A DNA stretch of 5,063 nt from Legionella genomosp. 1. GTDB lineage: Bacteria > Pseudomonadota > Gammaproteobacteria > Legionellales > Legionellaceae. This document shows positions 3,882-5,063 of the stretch, in pieces. The notes under the pieces are model-generated. The model searched no databases, was not told the origin of the DNA, and saw only the letters and a program-made list of their open reading frames with translations. Where the stretch lies: the NCBI GenBank assembly GCA_945901965.1, contig CAMDMN010000182.1, forward strand, positions 1-5,063. The letters run 5' to 3'. The first letter of the stretch is position 1. Each line of letters starts with the position of its first letter. The position numbers and the translations under genes were made by a program.

Positions 3882-5063
3882 ATGCATAAGCCCATACGAT
3901 TTCAAGACCTTGGTCTTTCTTTTCCTCATAAAACATGTTTTTCCGATTTCTGCGGACAAATTTCTTATGGTAGTCGCATTGCGATTATTGGTCGTAATGG
4001 CCAGGGTAAATCAACCCTACTTAAAATATTGCAGGGAACATATACCACTTATGAAGGTAATTTATCCTTGCCTGAAGATTTATGTGTAGGTTATCTACCG
4101 CAGCTAATTTATAGCTTTGACGCTTTAAGTGGTGGTGAGCGGTTGAATAAAGCCCTCACTGGAGCCATATCTATCGGCCCTAATCTTTTATTGCTTGATG
4201 AGCCCACCAATCATTTAGATAAATCCAATCGTCGCGCCTTAATAAATCACTTGCGACATTATCCAGGTACTTTGATAATAGTTACCCATGACGTTGAATT
4301 ATTGAAAAATAGCGTTGATACACTTTGGCATATTGAAAATGGCAAAATAACCATTTTTAATGGTAGTTACGATGACTATCTACGTATGCAGATTGAAAAG
4401 ACATCAGCAATTTCGCATGAACTTGCAATACTCAAACAGCAAAAGAAAGATGCGCATCACTCCTTAATGAGAGAGCAAGAACGCAGCAAGCAGATGCGTG
4501 TTCGTGGCGAAAAAAACATTGAAAACCGAAAGTGGCCTACCATTCGTTCTCCTACAAAATTAGGTAATGCCATCAAAACAGGGGATAAGCGTTTAAACCA
4601 CATAAAAGAAACGCAACATCATTTAGTTGATGAATTATCTATGATTTATCGTCATGATGTAATTTTGCATAAGTTTCAATTAAATGCTCAAGCTTATCAA
4701 AAAGCTGTTATTACAATTAAAGATGCATCTATCGCTTATGAAACAGGATCTACTATTTTGAGTCAGATTAATTTTCATATGCGATCTCGTGAGCGTATTG
4801 CATTATGCGGTGACAATGGATCAGGAAAATCCACTTTCATTAAAGCGATTTTGGATGTGGCAGGGATAAAGAAAAATGGAGAGTGGACATTACCTGAACG
4901 ACAAACTATAGGCTATTTAGATCAGCATTACCAAACGCTTGATGCTAATAAAACTGTATTAGATACTGTACAGGATTGCATGCCTGGTAAGTCTATACTG
5001 GAGATCCGAAAACATTTGAATGATTTTTTATTTCGTAAAAATGAAGAAATTGAAATCACAGTC
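3882..5063 (+). CDS. ABC-F family ATPase, 3'-truncated by window edge
   Basis: ABC-F proteins are soluble twin-ATPase factors that bind the ribosome; members act in translation quality control or antibiotic resistance by ribosome protection. The visible 394 residues show NBD1 with Walker A GRNGQGKST (37-45), a Q-loop glutamine near 74, signature LSGGER (82-87), Walker B LLLLDEPTNHLD (102-113) and switch His 136. A charged interdomain linker follows (about 165-275), rich in Lys, Arg, Gln and Glu and partly coiled-coil. NBD2 begins with Walker A GDNGSGKST (310-318) and a Q-loop at 348; its signature and Walker B are beyond the window. No membrane segments are seen. NBD1 is very compact: only about 40 residues separate Walker A from the signature, so the usual helical insertion or arm is missing. 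ATG 3882 is the only good start, because an in-frame TAA lies at 3867. The weak TAAGAG ribosome-binding site lies in a foldable leader behind its own promoter. The exact subfamily and any resistance role are unknown. Confidence 0.9.
   Translation, partial: MHKPIRFQDLGLSFPHKTCFSDFCGQISYGSRIAIIGRNGQGKSTLLKILQGTYTTYEGNLSLPEDLCVGYLPQLIYSFDALSGGERLNKALTGAISIGPNLLLLDEPTNHLDKSNRRALINHLRHYPGTLIIVTHDVELLKNSVDTLWHIENGKITIFNGSYDDYLRMQIEKTSAISHELAILKQQKKDAHHSLMREQERSKQMRVRGEKNIENRKWPTIRSPTKLGNAIKTGDKRLNHIKETQHHLVDELSMIYRHDVILHKFQLNAQAYQKAVITIKDASIAYETGSTILSQINFHMRSRERIALCGDNGSGKSTFIKAILDVAGIKKNGEWTLPERQTIGYLDQHYQTLDANKTVLDTVQDCMPGKSILEIRKHLNDFLFRKNEEIEITV

Noticed and set aside
3774..3959. Minus-strand 61-codon ORF over the ABC-F leader and start
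   Set aside because: It runs opposite the conserved NBD1 start and the promoter leader, and nothing in the protein is recognisable.

Overview
This 5-kb window looks like chromosomal DNA of a Legionella-like gammaproteobacterium (order Legionellales). The reasons are AT-rich coding sequence, a gammaproteobacterial release factor 3, a secreted eukaryote-type GDA1/CD39 apyrase of the kind best known in Legionella, and intergenic gaps filled with short dispersed repeats beginning CGTCATCCCGAG or CGTCATTGCGAG. The organism call is inference from recalled family knowledge; no search was run.

Layout. Positions 2-1462 (+) hold all but about the first 43 codons of prfC. Positions 1463-1730 are a nest of repeats: two identical 39-bp direct repeats flank a perfect 36-bp inverted repeat, and the second direct repeat begins an 82-bp element with 13-bp terminal inverted repeats. 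Positions 1731-2117 (-) encode a small exported protein of unknown function. A divergent intergenic region follows. Positions 2268-3416 (+) encode a complete exported nucleoside triphosphate diphosphohydrolase with all five apyrase conserved regions. Positions 3417-3881 are again repeat-rich and contain a second, truncated copy of the apyrase 3' end, a pair of GGTCC/GGACC hairpin repeats and a truncated CGTCATTGCGAG element. They end in a good sigma70-type promoter and a roughly 110-nt structured leader. Positions 3882-5063 (+) encode the first 394 residues of an ABC-F type duplicated-ATPase protein that runs off the window.

The genes do not form an obvious pathway or operon. prfC and the ABC-F protein both act on the ribosome in general terms, but repeats and unrelated genes separate them. 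The apyrase and the small exported protein are divergently transcribed from a shared region, and both carry signal peptides, so they may both work outside the cytoplasm. The most interesting item is the leader of the ABC-F gene: a tiny ORF ends inside one arm of a perfect 9-bp inverted repeat whose other arm covers the weak ribosome-binding site, an arrangement like translational attenuators of ribosome-protection and ribosome-modification genes. The second is the decayed 55-bp duplication of the apyrase C-terminus, which suggests a lost tandem paralogue or a repeat-mediated rearrangement.
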